In this document: in pieces, positions 37,015-47,359 of the stretch
Position numbering within the stretch: the stretch's first letter is position 1
Layout: each line of letters opens with the position of its first letter
From: Nilaparvata lugens
Lineage: Eukaryota; Arthropoda; Insecta; Hemiptera; Delphacidae
Direction of reading: 5' to 3'
Assembly (NCBI RefSeq): GCF_014356525.2
Contig: NC_052507.1
Location: 56,144,347-56,208,346 of the forward strand
DNA: 64,000 bases
Made by a program: the position numbers and the translations under genes
The notes under the pieces: model-generated
The model's database searches: none
What the model was told of the DNA's origin: nothing
What the model saw: only the letters and a program-made list of their open reading frames with translations

Positions 37015-38484
37015 TCTTTAGATGTGCCCCCTCATGCCCCTCTACGACCAATAAATATTCACAGCGCAGGATTTTTTTCAAATAAGTAAGTTTCGCTGGC
37101 GCGTTTTCTAGTTTCTCTTGTTTCTCCTGTAAGTTTCTCTTGACCTTGTACAATATTAGTCCAGTCAAATGGTCGTTTTTCAGGAAACAGCCCCGAAAGA
37201 ATTTTCTCGACGGTTCTATATATATTTTGGGGCGCTGAATTCAAATCTGAAATTTGCTGACACGCCAGAGGGCGGCTTCACCCCCAAAAGCTCCAAAAAT
37301 TTCGCACTTTTTTCAATTTTCTCATTTTATCTCGTGAGCCATGAGTTTCTCAAGAAAACTCATTTTCGACAAAATTGAAGAGAATAGGATTTCCATTAAA
37401 TTGTGTGGTCGCGCAGGATTCTACCATCTTTGGTTCCGGAGCTACGAATTTTCAAAAAAGGGGTATTTTTTGAGGGGTTTTCAAAATTATGCAAACCTAC
37501 CACTTCTACCCTATACAACACGGATATTTTCCTAGTATAGATAGAAAACTTCACATCACGTGAAAGAACGATTCATCATTAACAGGATTCCTTAGGAATT
37601 TTCAAATTTAGTAGTGGGGGGAGGGGGGATATACCCAGAAATAGAAAATCATGTCCCACAGCCATAAAACACATTTTTCATTTTAATACCTTTAAAAATG
37701 AGAAAATGAAAATTATCATTTTTCAATCAGCTGTAACTTTTGAACGGTACTGAAATCAGTAAAACGATTCATGGTAGTGAAAAGGAGAGGAAATTCTCTA
37801 CAATGTTGGCTCTGTGAATTTTAGCAATTTATTAAGTATATTCGTGCTGTTGCGTAAAAGTTTTCCGTCTTATTGGATGTATAGGTGTCGTTTGTGAGTT
37901 GGGTGTTTCATTCAAGGCTATCTCACTTGATTACAACTCTTTCAGGAAAAGAAAGTTCTCGTCTGGCTAGGACTCTGCTTTACGGATGTGATTCGAACAA
38001 GCTACAAGATGGAATTTGTTCTATCGCTTGATTGGTGTGCTTGTATTAATGTGTAAATACTGTCTTATCATCCCAAAGTGCGTCAGTGTTGGATCTTTTG
38101 AATCTGGCGCTCTGCAAGTATACAAAATCAGTGAAGTTGAACAATTGACTTTGTTGGTAGGAAGCTCTGATACAAAACTCATAGAAAATTGACATATCCA
38201 TAGGAGCGGTCTGCCTGTAGGAGCACTATTATATACTACACCAATATCTATAGCTTGTGTAAAAGACTGACTATCAATTATTCAACAGCCGGCGGCTTAT
38301 CACTCAATATATAGGGCAATAGGACAGGACATTGTCAAAAAGCTAAGCTATCTTTCTCACTACGATAATTCCATCTTAATAGAAAAATTTACCCGTTTTA
38401 ATAAGCTTCCGAATAAGACTATTCTAACTCGTATAACGTGTGACTTAGTAGCGGATAGAAAAGTGTAAATATTTACAGTACATA
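37015..38484. other. Gene-free DNA, probably including the 5-prime UTR of the next LINE
   Basis: 37160-37560 holds GC-mixed sequence with CGCCAGAGGGCGGCTTC and GTGGTCGCGCAGGATTC, which looks like a dispersed repeat, but no second copy lies in the window. From about 37860 the sequence is non-repetitive and leads into ORF1 of the LINE, so it may be the element's 5-prime UTR. No gene is seen. Confidence 0.4.
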
Positions 38485-39264
38485 ATGGCGAATGAAACCA
38501 ATCAAAGCATGGACAAGTTTCTTACTCCGGTTCCAAAGGAAAAACGTGAGCGTTCGCAATCTTGACCAGAAACCTCGCAACGCGCAGCGAAGCGTACAAC
38601 TTCAAATACCGGTACTGACAACCAAGATATTCTCGGAAACATGGCAGACATTATGGGAAAGCTACTCGATGAAAAACTTCAGATCTTAGCAAAAAAAGCA
38701 GATTTGGAAAGTCTAACCATGGAGATGCAACGATTGGTCGAGGAAAATATTAGTCTCAAAAAGGAGGTTCACCATCTGAAAAAGAAAATCAGCCAAGTGA
38801 ATGAAAGAGTCACTAGTCTTCAGGATCGGGCTAGGAGGAATAACGTTATATTTAAAGGACTCAAGTACAATGCCAGTGAAGATTGTAGAAAAGTAGTAGC
38901 AGGGTTCTGTAAGAACGTGCTCAAATGTGAAAAAGAAATTGTTGTCAATAGAGCACATACATTAGGACAAAATCGAAGCAATGCTCCCGTTATAGCGCAC
39001 ATTCCTCGAGATGAAGATGTGGACTGTGTGTTCAGAAATGTAAAAAAGCTAAGACATACTGGCTATAAAGTGCATCGAGACTTTAGCTTTGAGACCAGAA
39101 GGAAGCGAGGAAAACTGGCCTGTTTGAAGAAGGAGATTTCCCGCGTCGTTGGAGACAAGAGAATGACGCTGGTTGTGGATCGCCTGGTAGTGGAGGCCAT
39201 GTGGTTCACCCTCACTGACAATATGCAACTCCGCTGCGGTCAAATGGACGGTGACGAAAAATAG
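38485..39264 (+). pseudogene. LINE ORF1, coiled-coil RNA-binding protein
   Basis: An L1-ORF1p-like chaperone of about 259 codons. The start at 38485 gives MANETNQSMDKFLTP. A single in-frame TGA lies at 38563-38565, and from 38641 the frame is open to the end. Order of parts: short N-terminus, a Leu/Lys/Glu heptad-rich coiled coil (38650-38830), then an RRM-like start (RARRNNVIFKGL), and a basic C-terminal domain (FSFETRRKRGKLACLKKEI). This order fits the Transposase_22/L1 ORF1 family. The N-terminal MDKFL resembles a degenerate PCNA-interaction motif. Confidence 0.8.
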
Positions 39265-39368
39265 AAACAGATGTTCAATCACGATTTCACCAAGATTCTG
39301 GAGGATGCTGTGAAGGAAATAAAAATGATAAATAGGAAAACGTTGTCTGTCAGGCGATAGAAATTTAA

Positions 39369-40379
39369 AGAGACTGTAAAATAGTAGCGCTTAATGTTGC
39401 AGGTTTGCGAGGTAAATGCTCTGTCCAAGAGTTGATTCCATTTATTGAGAGTTCTGATATATTTTGTTTGATTGAGACATTTGTGGAGGAAAAAGATTTT
39501 TGTAAATATGAAAATTACTTTTTAAACTATAAGCTTCATTGGATGCCTGCTAGAAGAGAAAGTAATTATGGTAGGGCGAGTGGGGGTATGCTGATAGGGT
39601 TTAAAAATTATATGCAGGGTATTTGTAATTTCGTTAAATTGGGAGATATGCAGGTTATGAGTTTTAAATATGAAGGAGAAAATTGTATGTATATAGTGCC
39701 ATGTTATTTCATTAGTAGCGATTTGTGGGAAGATAATTATGCATATATGTGGGAATTTTTAGAAACTTGTGATGGAGAAAAGGAGTTGATGCTAATTGGG
39801 GATGTTAATGGGAGGATTGGGGAGGGACATGTTATCCACGAGGAGGTTCTAGAAAGTGATTGGGAGATCAAAGCAGTTAGAAGCTCGAAAGATAAAGTTG
39901 TAAATACAAGAGGGCGAATGATTTTGAAAATGTGTGACACGTTTGGTTTGACGGTGATAAATGGAAGACTGAGAGGCTACTTACTGTATGGGAGAATATA
40001 CTTTTGTTGGAGCTATGGGATCTTCCGTTATTGATCTCTGTTTAATGTCATTGAATATATATTAGGGCTAGTGCGCGAATTTAGTGTTGGCAACCATATT
40101 TTTTCCGATCATATGCCTGTAATAATGAAGAAACTAGGAGCATGTATCTCAGTGCAAATAAAGCATATGAATTACTGTGTAAACTGAAGAAGGAGAATTA
40201 TTTCAAAACTCTAGGTGATAAGTTCAGAGAGATAAGAGACGCAACTGGATTTTGGAAACTGATAAAAACCATTAAACCTAGTAAACTCAAATGCTCGGCT
40301 GATATAACATCTGATGATTGGGTTAACCATTTTAAAAGATTACTGTCATTAGAAGGGGCGGTGGATGAGTTCTTGTATG
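39369..40379 (+). pseudogene. LINE ORF2, endonuclease part
   Basis: APE-type endonuclease of the LINE. Visible motifs are ALNVAGLRG at the start, CLIETF (catalytic Glu), then GGMLIGF and LIGDVNGRIGEG, with NTRGRMIL further on. A frame change near 39960 is followed by a conserved-looking YTFVGAMGSSVIDLCL stretch in another frame, so the domain is broken. The linker towards the RT resumes at 40142-40379 (FWKLIKTIKPSK, then DDWVNHFKRLL). The coding sequence is cut at 40379 by the Polinton. Confidence 0.82.
40374..40379. other. Polinton target-site duplication, left
   Basis: TGTATG, repeated exactly at 59065-59070. Six-base duplications are the norm for Polinton/Maverick integration. Confidence 0.9.
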
Positions 40380-41474
40380 AGTAGAGGGACTTTGGGATCA
40401 CTGGGAAGCTTTTTTGCTCCAAAACCCCCTCCCCCCTCTCACCCCTCGTCCATCCCGCCACCCCTTCCCCCCGCCTGTAGAGTGGGGGGTGTTCTAAAAA
40501 TAGATTTCCCCTTCCCCTTACCCAGTGGTGGTGAGGGGGATGAAAAGAGAGAGATATATCTTTCTCTCTCTCTCTTTCTTTCTCCCCTTCCCCTTGCCCA
40601 GTGATGGTGAGGGGGATGAAAAGAGAGAGATATATCTTTCTCTCTCTCTCTTTCTCTCTCCCCTTCCCCTTGCCCAGTGGAGGTGAGTGGGATGAAAAGA
40701 GATATCTCTCTCTCTCACCCCTTCCCCTTGCCCAGGTGGGGAAAAAAAGAATTTCCCTTTTAGGAGGAAAAATTCCCTCTCTATACTGACAGATTAAAGT
40801 GAATCCATATTTCTACATCTAATGCTATACTGACAAATTAAAGTGAATGCCGGATGAGGGAAAAAAATCTCTTTGAGAGGGAAAAATTCCCTTGGTGACA
40901 GATTAAAGTGAATCCATATTTCTAATGCTATCTTCCTCTCTCTCTCTTTCTAAAAATGGATTTCCCCTTCCCCTTGCCCAGTGGTGGTGAGGGGGTTGAA
41001 AAGAGATATCTATTTCTCTCTCCCCTTCCCCTTGCCCTGGTGAGGGAAAAAAAAATTTCCCTTTTAGGAGGAAAAATTCCCTCTCTATACTGACAGATTA
41101 AAGTGAATCCATATTTCCACATCTAATGCTATACTGACAAATTAAAGTGAATGCTAGATGAGGGAAAAAATCTCTTTGAGAGGGAAAAATTCTCCACTGT
41201 CAAATTAAAGTGATTCCATTCTCAAATTCTCTACTGTCAAATTGATGTGAATCCATATTACTACATCTATACTGACAGATTAAAGTGAATCCATATTTCT
41301 ACATCTAATGCTATACTGACAAATTAAAGTGAATGCTAGATGGGGGAAAAAAATCTCTTTGGGAGGGAAAAATACTCTACTGTCAAATTAAAGTGAATCC
41401 ATATTTCTACATCTAATGCTATACTGACAGATTGAAGTGAATTGAGAAATTCTCTCTCTCTCTCTCTCACATCT
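40380..41474 (+). repeat. Left terminal inverted repeat (about 1,095 bp)
   Basis: Pairs with 58313-59064 in inverted orientation. Outer 110 bp are unique sequence. Then come several tandem units of about 70-75 bp (CCCCTTCCCCTTGCCCAGTG followed by GGTGAGGGGGATGAAAAGAG and CT-runs), then units around ACTGACAGATTAAAGTGAAT and ATATTTCTACATCTAATGCT. The left arm is longer because a composite segment (40930-41160) repeats 40480-40880. The inner edge is a CT-run ending CACATCT. Confidence 0.92.
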
Positions 41475-42212
41475 TACGAAGGCTCATGATGTTTAATGGC
41501 AGACTCAAGAGAGAGAGAGGAGGATACGCCCCCCCTCGCTTCTCACAACCAGCAGACGGCTCTAGCCAGATGCTACATCTGCTTTCTCCTTCTTTTACTC
41601 GCTCTATCTCTTACCCTCACCCTTCTTAATTCCTTCTCTGCTATTCTCTATTACGAAAGGCGAGTGAAGGAGAATACAGACAAGCGTTAACTAACTTCCA
41701 TTTTGATCGAGCGTTCCTATACTGTACTAGTGAAACGCTTCTCTCTGGCCCCAGCATTACGAAAGGCTAGAGAATTCAAACCGTAGGTGTGTGCGCTCGC
41801 TCGTGACCATGTCCCTCGTCTAGACACGTGCGCTCTGCAAGGTTCCCCTAGAATAACTCCTGCATCGAAAACCGTTACATTCCGTTACATGAAAAAATGT
41901 CTAAATCGATTAATCATCTGTGACATGTGTTTACCTGTTAAAGTTCATTATAGTTCACTCTCTCTCATAATATGTCATCCTTTTACAAGATTTATGCAAA
42001 AACCGATATATCATAGTCAAAAATGTCTAGACTGAAATTTGAAGCAGCAGGTGTTTAAGTTCATTATAGTTCACTCTCTCTCACGCAAGTGTTTACAAGA
42101 TTTATGCAAAAACCGATATATCATAGTCAAAAATGTCTAGACTGAAATTTGAAGCAGCAGGTGTTTAAGTTCATTATAGTTCACTCTCTCTCACGCAAGT
42201 GTTTACAAGATT
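41475..42212. other. Subterminal region with tandem duplication
   Basis: A 64-codon frame at 41496-41690 (one hydrophobic segment) lies in CT-rich DNA and may be chance. At 41941-42208 a unit of 110-116 bp is present two and a half times. Each begins AAGTTCATTATAGTTCACTC and includes GCAAAAACCGATATATCATA. The last copy runs up to the end of the coiled-coil gene. Confidence 0.7.
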
Positions 42213-43244
42213 TTATGTTTTCGGCCCCAATACAAAGTCTTTATATTGGGCTAGATCAATTTTTTCTGTAATAATTTGCACTACCTGATTTTCGGAAAGG
42301 TTGTGTTCTTTGGCCTCTATCCAGTTCATATGAAAACTAACCCGGGCATAGTTGGATACAATGTCCAGGGCCACTCTGTGTATGAATAAATTTAGATAGT
42401 CTATGAATGGAGCCGAACATTGCAGTCTCATGACAGTGCCCTCTTCCGAATTTTTAATTGCCTCAGCTATTTCATCACGAACGCTTTTCACAGTGTCTCC
42501 CATCTTGTTTTTCTTAATAAAATCTCCTATATCATTTTTAGTTGCGTACTTTTCTGCAATTTGATTAATTAGAATAGCAATAGCATCTTTTGTAATGAAT
42601 TGTTCAATACCCTCCATAATATTAGCTTTTATTGCACTCACCATTTCAGATAATCATTTTTCAAACTCTTCCTTTGTTAATGAAGAACTAGTCAATTTCT
42701 GCAAAGCAGATTCTAAATATTGCTTATCAATTGACGATGGATGTGTTTCATTTACTTCAGTAAAAAATTCTGTACTAAGCTGTTTTGATTTAGTATTGAG
42801 ATAGTTTCTGTCCAACACCTCCAAATTCTTAATTTTATCTGATATGGCTTTTAATTTCTCATCTAAATAAGCTTTATCAACTTTATCGTTGTTAATACTG
42901 AGCAACTGAGATGAAAAGCTGTCTGTTAAAGTTTTCACTTCTCCTAGAGCAGATTCTAAAGTTAGAGTTCTCTCTGCAATAACTTTATCGATATTAGCAC
43001 TGAAATTTTGTAATGAACTTAGAATATGTTCTCTTTCAATTATGCTCACTCCAATATTCTTTGTATTTTCCGAAACAAGTTTGGTTATTTGCGAATCTAA
43101 ATAAAATTTCACAGCTTCACTGATTCCTTGTTGATTTATCGATTCGATTATTTTCTGTGTTATTGAGTCAATATCACATGTAAGATTAGCAACAGCACCG
43201 CTAGCACTAGCCGTATCAATTCGACCGAATCGATGTAGAGTCAT
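42213..43244 (-). pseudogene. Polinton coiled-coil protein with one in-frame TGA
   Basis: A long, helical, Ser/Lys/Glu-rich protein of about 343 codons. Start chosen at MTLHRFGRI (43244), because an M-x-L-x-R-F-G-R opening is, from memory, common to this Polinton gene. The body is heptad-like (for example LEVLDRNYLNTKSKQL) and could form a fibrous or scaffold component. An in-frame TGA at 42654-42656 divides it into about 196 and 146 codons in one frame. It overlaps the 3-prime end of the upstream gene by a few bases, which suggests a compact leftward transcription unit. Function is unknown. Confidence 0.7.
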
Positions 43245-43251
43245 CGTAACA

Positions 43252-44162
43252 CTAAACAATTAGTTTTGCTTCTTTTAGCTCTTCAATTATAGACGCGATC
43301 TCAATATCATGCCCGGTGTTGCCAGAAGCTTTTAAGGAATAGAGTAAATTTAATCTTTCCACTAATTCGTCAAAATTATCAAAGTATTGATAAATTCTAT
43401 CATGAGAATTATTTTTTGCAAATTTCAATAAACCCCACCCCTTCTTTTCACTAATTTTTTTACTGGGAAATAACTTTTGAATCATTTGCGATTTAATTCC
43501 CTGATTTCGTTTAACATAGCCTCTTCGATCTAAATGTATGCCTGTAAGTGTTAAGATTTTTTTATACTCATCCAGATCTCTCTGATTATGAAGATTCGAG
43601 TTTGGTCTCGCAATGAATAATAACTCAAGTAGACCATGTGTTAAACGAAATCTTTCATTATTAATATCTATATATCCGTTATCAATATTACTTGCTGATT
43701 TCCAATATAATACACATCATCTTTAGAATTGTATGAAATTCCATAACTGATTGAATTATTCAATCTTTCTGCATGGAACGTTTTTAGATATTGTGACAGC
43801 ACATCATTGTTTCTGCTAGAACCAAGTGAACTGTTTTCAAATTTAGTCGAGCTTAAAAAATTGTCTGTTGAACTCTCATAACTCTGCTCATCCTCCTCCT
43901 CATTATCATCAATTTCCATACTCTGTTCCTCTTTTACTTCTTCCTTTTTTGGTTTTACACCAGAGTGTGAGAATTTGTTTTTTCCCAGTTCAATTATAGG
44001 TTCTATCAATGGTGATAGAGTTTTCCTATTGTATTCCTCCGATCGCCTTTGAAAATTGACTAAGCTTTTATGCTTGTCTCTAATTACTTTTCTCAATTTC
44101 TTAATCTTTTCGATTAAACCAACGTTCTTTCTATTCGGTTTTCTGCTGCTGTATGACAACAT
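43252..44162 (-). pseudogene. Conserved Polinton protein, frameshifted
   Basis: About 303 codons in two frames. The N-terminal piece (43668-44162) is basic at first (IKKLRKVIRDKHKSLVNFQR), then acidic (EIDDNEEEDEQSYE), and ends near YYIGNQQV. A one-base frame change near 43685 leads to the C-terminal piece, open down to 43252, which has DNFDELVERLNLL and GHDIEIASIIEELKEA. That last block is a strongly conserved ending of one core Polinton protein of unknown role (from memory, a W-DDP-NELV-RL and EI-SIIEELRE pattern). Neighbours are the ATPase upstream and the coiled-coil gene downstream. Confidence 0.8.
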
Positions 44163-44183
44163 GACTGCACAAAGAATTAATGT

Positions 44184-44867
44184 CTACTGAATGGTAAGAA
44201 ACGTATTGAGCGAATCTCGGTACTTGCTGCTATTAATTCCACACTCGCTCATAATAGTTACAAAATTATGAGGTTTACGATTACAAACTGTATGACAAAG
44301 TTTTACGAAATCTTTATAAGAAATATCTCCTCCAACATGATCTCTGTGAATTAATTTCAGACTCAATAAATCTTTCTTGAAGATTATAATCATATTTGTA
44401 TTGTCCCTAGTGAAATGTTTCTGTGTAGCTCCATAACTCTGAATTAAATATGCAGTGTCAATATTTCGATGTCGTCCCAAAGTAAAATATTCTCTTATCT
44501 GTGGGACATTGCTCAGTTGTAAGTCATTGAAAATTACTAAGCTATATTCAGGGATACGGTTCGGGTGGGGAATTTGGCTCACATCCTCTTTCATGTGAAA
44601 TCCGATATTCTTCAAACCTGCAAATACCTTCTTGAGAAAAACATATTTTGGTTGATATAAGCTCTTGCTAAATAAGTGAATGTGCTTAAATCTTAAGCCA
44701 TTTTCAGCAAATACTAAATTGAATGAGAGATTTGTTTTTCCTCCAGCACTGGGAGGAATAATTAACATTCTTGCATTATGAGGAAGTAAGTCTCCATTTT
44801 TACAAAATGCAGGCTTTTCTTTATCTGTAATTAATTTATCAAAGTTAACAATTGGTATTTGACTCAT
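44184..44867 (-). CDS. Genome-packaging ATPase (A32/FtsK-HerA-like)
   Basis: Motor that would pump viral DNA into the capsid. Start at MSQIPIVNF (44867) is preferred over 44939 because the 24 preceding residues have no family resemblance. Walker A is IIPPSAGGKTNLSF (near residue 43), followed by a KHIHLFSKSLYQPKY segment typical of Polinton ATPases. Walker B is YSLVIFNDLQ, with Asn-Asp at the catalytic end. A conserved TAYLIQSYGATQKHFTRDN follows. At 227 residues it is near the usual Polinton length, and the reading frame is unbroken. This is the best-preserved gene of the left half. Confidence 0.92.
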   Translation of the reverse strand: MSQIPIVNFDKLITDKEKPAFCKNGDLLPHNARMLIIPPSAGGKTNLSFNLVFAENGLRFKHIHLFSKSLYQPKYVFLKKVFAGLKNIGFHMKEDVSQIPHPNRIPEYSLVIFNDLQLSNVPQIREYFTLGRHRNIDTAYLIQSYGATQKHFTRDNTNMIIIFKKDLLSLKLIHRDHVGGDISYKDFVKLCHTVCNRKPHNFVTIMSECGINSSKYRDSLNTFLTIQ

Positions 44868-45206
44868 GATTACAAACGTACAGAATGTGATCTGAAAAGG
44901 AACTGATGAGTTATCAGGGAGGAGGGTGAGCCACCACATGGGTCGACAGGCGCTTGCTCGCTCCCTCCCACTGATAGAAGTTTCTCACTTCAACTGACCC
45001 TCTCTTTCCCGCACCCTCTTCACGAGAATGCATCTGTTGCTTGAGCCTTAGCAAATTACGAAACTTCAGATTGAAATCAAAAGCATTTTTGATAAGGAGC
45101 TATTATATTTTCAACAAATCTTTGACATATTTACACTGAATGGAATGTATTTACAATAGATTGTTTACAATAAATGTACATGATATTTACAATAGATTAC
45201 GAAAGA
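44868..45206. other. Non-coding gap upstream of the ATPase gene
   Basis: GC-richer block at 44925-45020 (GCTTGCTCGCTCCCTCCC), similar in wording to the block at 53000-53030 upstream of the minor capsid gene. Possibly a promoter-proximal region, but I see no clear TATA motif on the minus strand. Confidence 0.35.
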
Positions 45207-46179
45207 TTATTTTTCATCTAATAGTTGATCTTTACTAATATAACTAGGTGTTGAAAATCCAATCCATTTCACTGGCAATCCTTTTTTATCACGTTTTAAT
45301 ATTTTTTCAATCAAATACACTTGTCTCTCTGATTCGTTTAATTGTGTTTTTTTTAATTTCTTCTGCATAATACCTATCACTAATTACTTCTCCGTTTAGA
45401 TCTCTCAGTGAGTAGGTTATAGGTTTAGAAGGAAATATAGAATGAATTACAAAATACTCTGCACTCCAGTTTATGTTATAAGATTTATCGAAAAGAACCC
45501 TTTTCTTCGAGATTTGTACAACATCTCCTAGCTTAAATTTCGGTTTTGAATTTTTCAATTTATATCGTCTATTGAATGCAGAATTCAAAGACATTAAAAC
45601 ATGATTACGATCCATCTTCCCCACATCTTTAGGTTTCATTCTAATGGATGAATGCGTTGTTGCATTATAATCACGAACCAAACTGTCTAGTTGCGATATC
45701 CAGTTTTTGGTTCCATGTTCAGTTAAATATCTATAAATTTTTGCTTTAAGTGTTCTATTAAACCTTTCAACTATGGAGGCTTTCTTATCACTAAAAACAT
45801 GGTAATGTTTAATACTATATCTATCTAATAACACTTTAACTTTTGAATTAAAGAATTCTGTTCCCTGATCTGTTTGGAACAGCTCAACTCCCTTATTTTT
45901 AGAAATAATTGGTTCGAGAGCGTTAAATACAGATTGGCTTGCCTTGTCTTTTAATGGTACACGATATGCAAATTTTGAAAAACAATTAATAACAGCTAAG
46001 ATATATTTATAACCCTTATTAAAACGTGATAAACTTGTCATCTCAATAAGGTCGGCTTGAAGCAGGTCTTTTTCACTTTTCAGTTCATATTTGCGAGTGG
46101 TATAGTTCACACACGGCACACTATGAAGCTCTAAAGCTAGCTTAGATCTAATAATATTCATGATATTTACAACAGTCAA
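45207..46179 (-). pseudogene. Polinton integrase with C-terminal chromodomain, frameshifted
   Basis: Retroviral-type DDE integrase that would insert the element into the host chromosome. Catalytic residues are D in LLQADLIEM, D in QTDQGTEFF and E in SIVERFNRT, with 33 residues between the last two. A KASIVERFNRTLK-type block is typical of Polintons. No N-terminal zinc-binding HHCC is visible. At about 45345-45360 an A8 run shifts the frame, so the catalytic ORF ends at 45307. The adjacent frame continues into a chromodomain (QVYLIEKILKR.., LPVKWIGF) to a TAA at 45207-45209. A one-base homopolymer change, real or a sequencing error, explains the break. Confidence 0.92.
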
Positions 46180-46224
46180 ATCAGTGGTGTTGGATGATTG
46201 TCACGGGACATACTGAGCAATCAG

Positions 46225-46369
46225 TTAGAGTGTTGTGGGCACTCTATAATGTGCAAAAGGGAGAGTATCAACACCATTCTCAGCAATGTACCTCTTATCA
46301 TCATAAGGACTCAAACAGATTTTTGCACATTCAACCTGATACATGGTGTGGTGGAACAAGAACTAATAA
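46225..46369 (-). pseudogene. Protein-primed DNA polymerase B, C-terminal remnant
   Basis: On the minus strand, from an in-frame stop at about 46367 to a TAA at 46225-46227, the sequence reads KICLSPYDDKRYIAENG followed by DTLPFAHYRV. The pattern S-x-x-DDKRYI-x-x-(D/N)G-x-x-TL-x-x-(G/A)HY is, from memory, the conserved end of Polinton family-B polymerases. None of the exonuclease or polymerase motifs (such as D-x2-SLYP or Y-x-DTDS) is found elsewhere in the element. The gene, normally 3-4 kb, has therefore been deleted except for about its last 48 codons. It sits 46 bp upstream of the integrase start, same strand. Confidence 0.72.
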
Positions 46370-46619
46370 CCAATTCATCAAAGTCGACAATAGCTAATCC
46401 ATTTTTATTTATTTTTTTTATTTTTTGAAATATCTTTCTCTTCTACCATAATATTCTATGTTGTTAGTATGAAGACTTCCTTACTACTGTTCAATCAATT
46501 TTATATGTGTACATACTTAATCAGACTTAACCGGCTTCATATATTATTCTAACTTACACATAGCTTTACAACTAGAGTAGCTTGGTTTAATTCAATAAAT
46601 CAACATAGAATGAGAAACA

Positions 46620-46893
46620 TTATACAGCATTCATTTTTGATAATTCTTTACATAATTCAAGTATATAGTTTACATTCATTAAATATGGTATGCAATAATC
46701 AAAAATTTGTACAATATCGTCTTTATTTCTCAAACTTTTGTCAATAGTTATAATAATTTTGCATTTATTTATTCGTAACTTACAACTAATACATTTATTC
46801 CTTAAACCTCTACAAGTATTACAATTAATTTTCACATTCAAAGCTTTTAGTATTTAATAGTTTTATTCTCTCCTCAATTAATGAGTTCATCAT
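46620..46893 (-). pseudogene. Small Cys-rich ORF, frameshifted, unrecognised
   Basis: About 90 codons. A start MMNSLIEERIKLLN at 46893 leads by a one-base frame change near 46840 into NCNTCRGLRNKCISCKL, which holds two C-x2-C pairs that could bind zinc, then a Lys/Ile-rich tail ending at 46620. I know no homologue. It lies in a leftward cluster of small genes that fills the place from which the polymerase gene is missing. Confidence 0.4.
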
Positions 46894-46915
46894 AATTTCT
46901 GTAAAAAAGTTAAAG

Positions 46916-47350
46916 TTATAGTTTGTACAACATTGCTGATTCGCCACACATTTTCATAATTTCAAATGTAAATCTTACACTATCAATGTTTTTATCTGTT
47001 AACCTATCATCAATGAAATAACACATTTGAATATTCAACCAACCTAATGAATTACAATAGCAAAATTCAGGAATTTCCTTTAATTCACATCTTCGATGTC
47101 TATCAACTATATTCTTATTTATAATATAACATACTCTTATATGTTCTGACTTCTGTTCTTCACTTTTACCAGGTTTTATAAATGTTAAATATTCCTCAAA
47201 CGTTAGTCCTTCTTTTCCGAAATTATTCAATTCTAATATTGTTTTGTCAATAAGTTCGAAATAACAACATCTATATTTTTCATCGATTTTATTCGAAAAA
47301 TAGTTCTTATCAAATGAAATTGAATCCATCTCCAATCTGAAATCAAACAT
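46916..47350 (-). CDS. Small unknown Polinton ORF (144 aa)
   Basis: Open without breaks. Acidic and aromatic-rich (CCYFELIDKTILELNNFG), then GLTFEEYLTFI, and a Cys-containing middle with RVCYIINKNIVDRHRRC and EIPEFCYC. The last third is hydrophobic (WLNIQMCYFIDDR). It begins 10 bases after the stop of the upstream ORF, as if in one transcription unit. The YLTF(V/I) segment and Cys spacing recall that neighbour, so the two may be distant paralogues. No function can be assigned. Confidence 0.5.
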   Translation of the reverse strand: MFDFRLEMDSISFDKNYFSNKIDEKYRCCYFELIDKTILELNNFGKEGLTFEEYLTFIKPGKSEEQKSEHIRVCYIINKNIVDRHRRCELKEIPEFCYCNSLGWLNIQMCYFIDDRLTDKNIDSVRFTFEIMKMCGESAMLYKL

Positions 47351-47359
47351 AATATGCTA

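Larger units (their letters stand above)
38485..40379 (+). mobile_element. LINE, left part (interrupted by the Polinton)
   Basis: The first part of a non-LTR retrotransposon: ORF1 at 38485-39264 and the endonuclease portion of ORF2 at 39369-40379. The remainder continues after the Polinton at 59065. The joint TGTATG is present on both sides (40374-40379 and 59065-59070), so the LINE was an ordinary contiguous copy before the large element landed in it. Confidence 0.88.

Noticed and set aside
41496..41690. 64-codon ORF with a hydrophobic segment at the left edge of the Polinton
   Set aside because: CT-rich DNA readily encodes Leu/Ser/Phe runs; no homologue recalled and no counterpart in the right arm. 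Mentioned only as part of the region.
46194..46428. Two plus-strand ORFs of 67 and 76 codons
   Set aside because: They are antisense to the pPolB remnant and integrase upstream region and show no motif.
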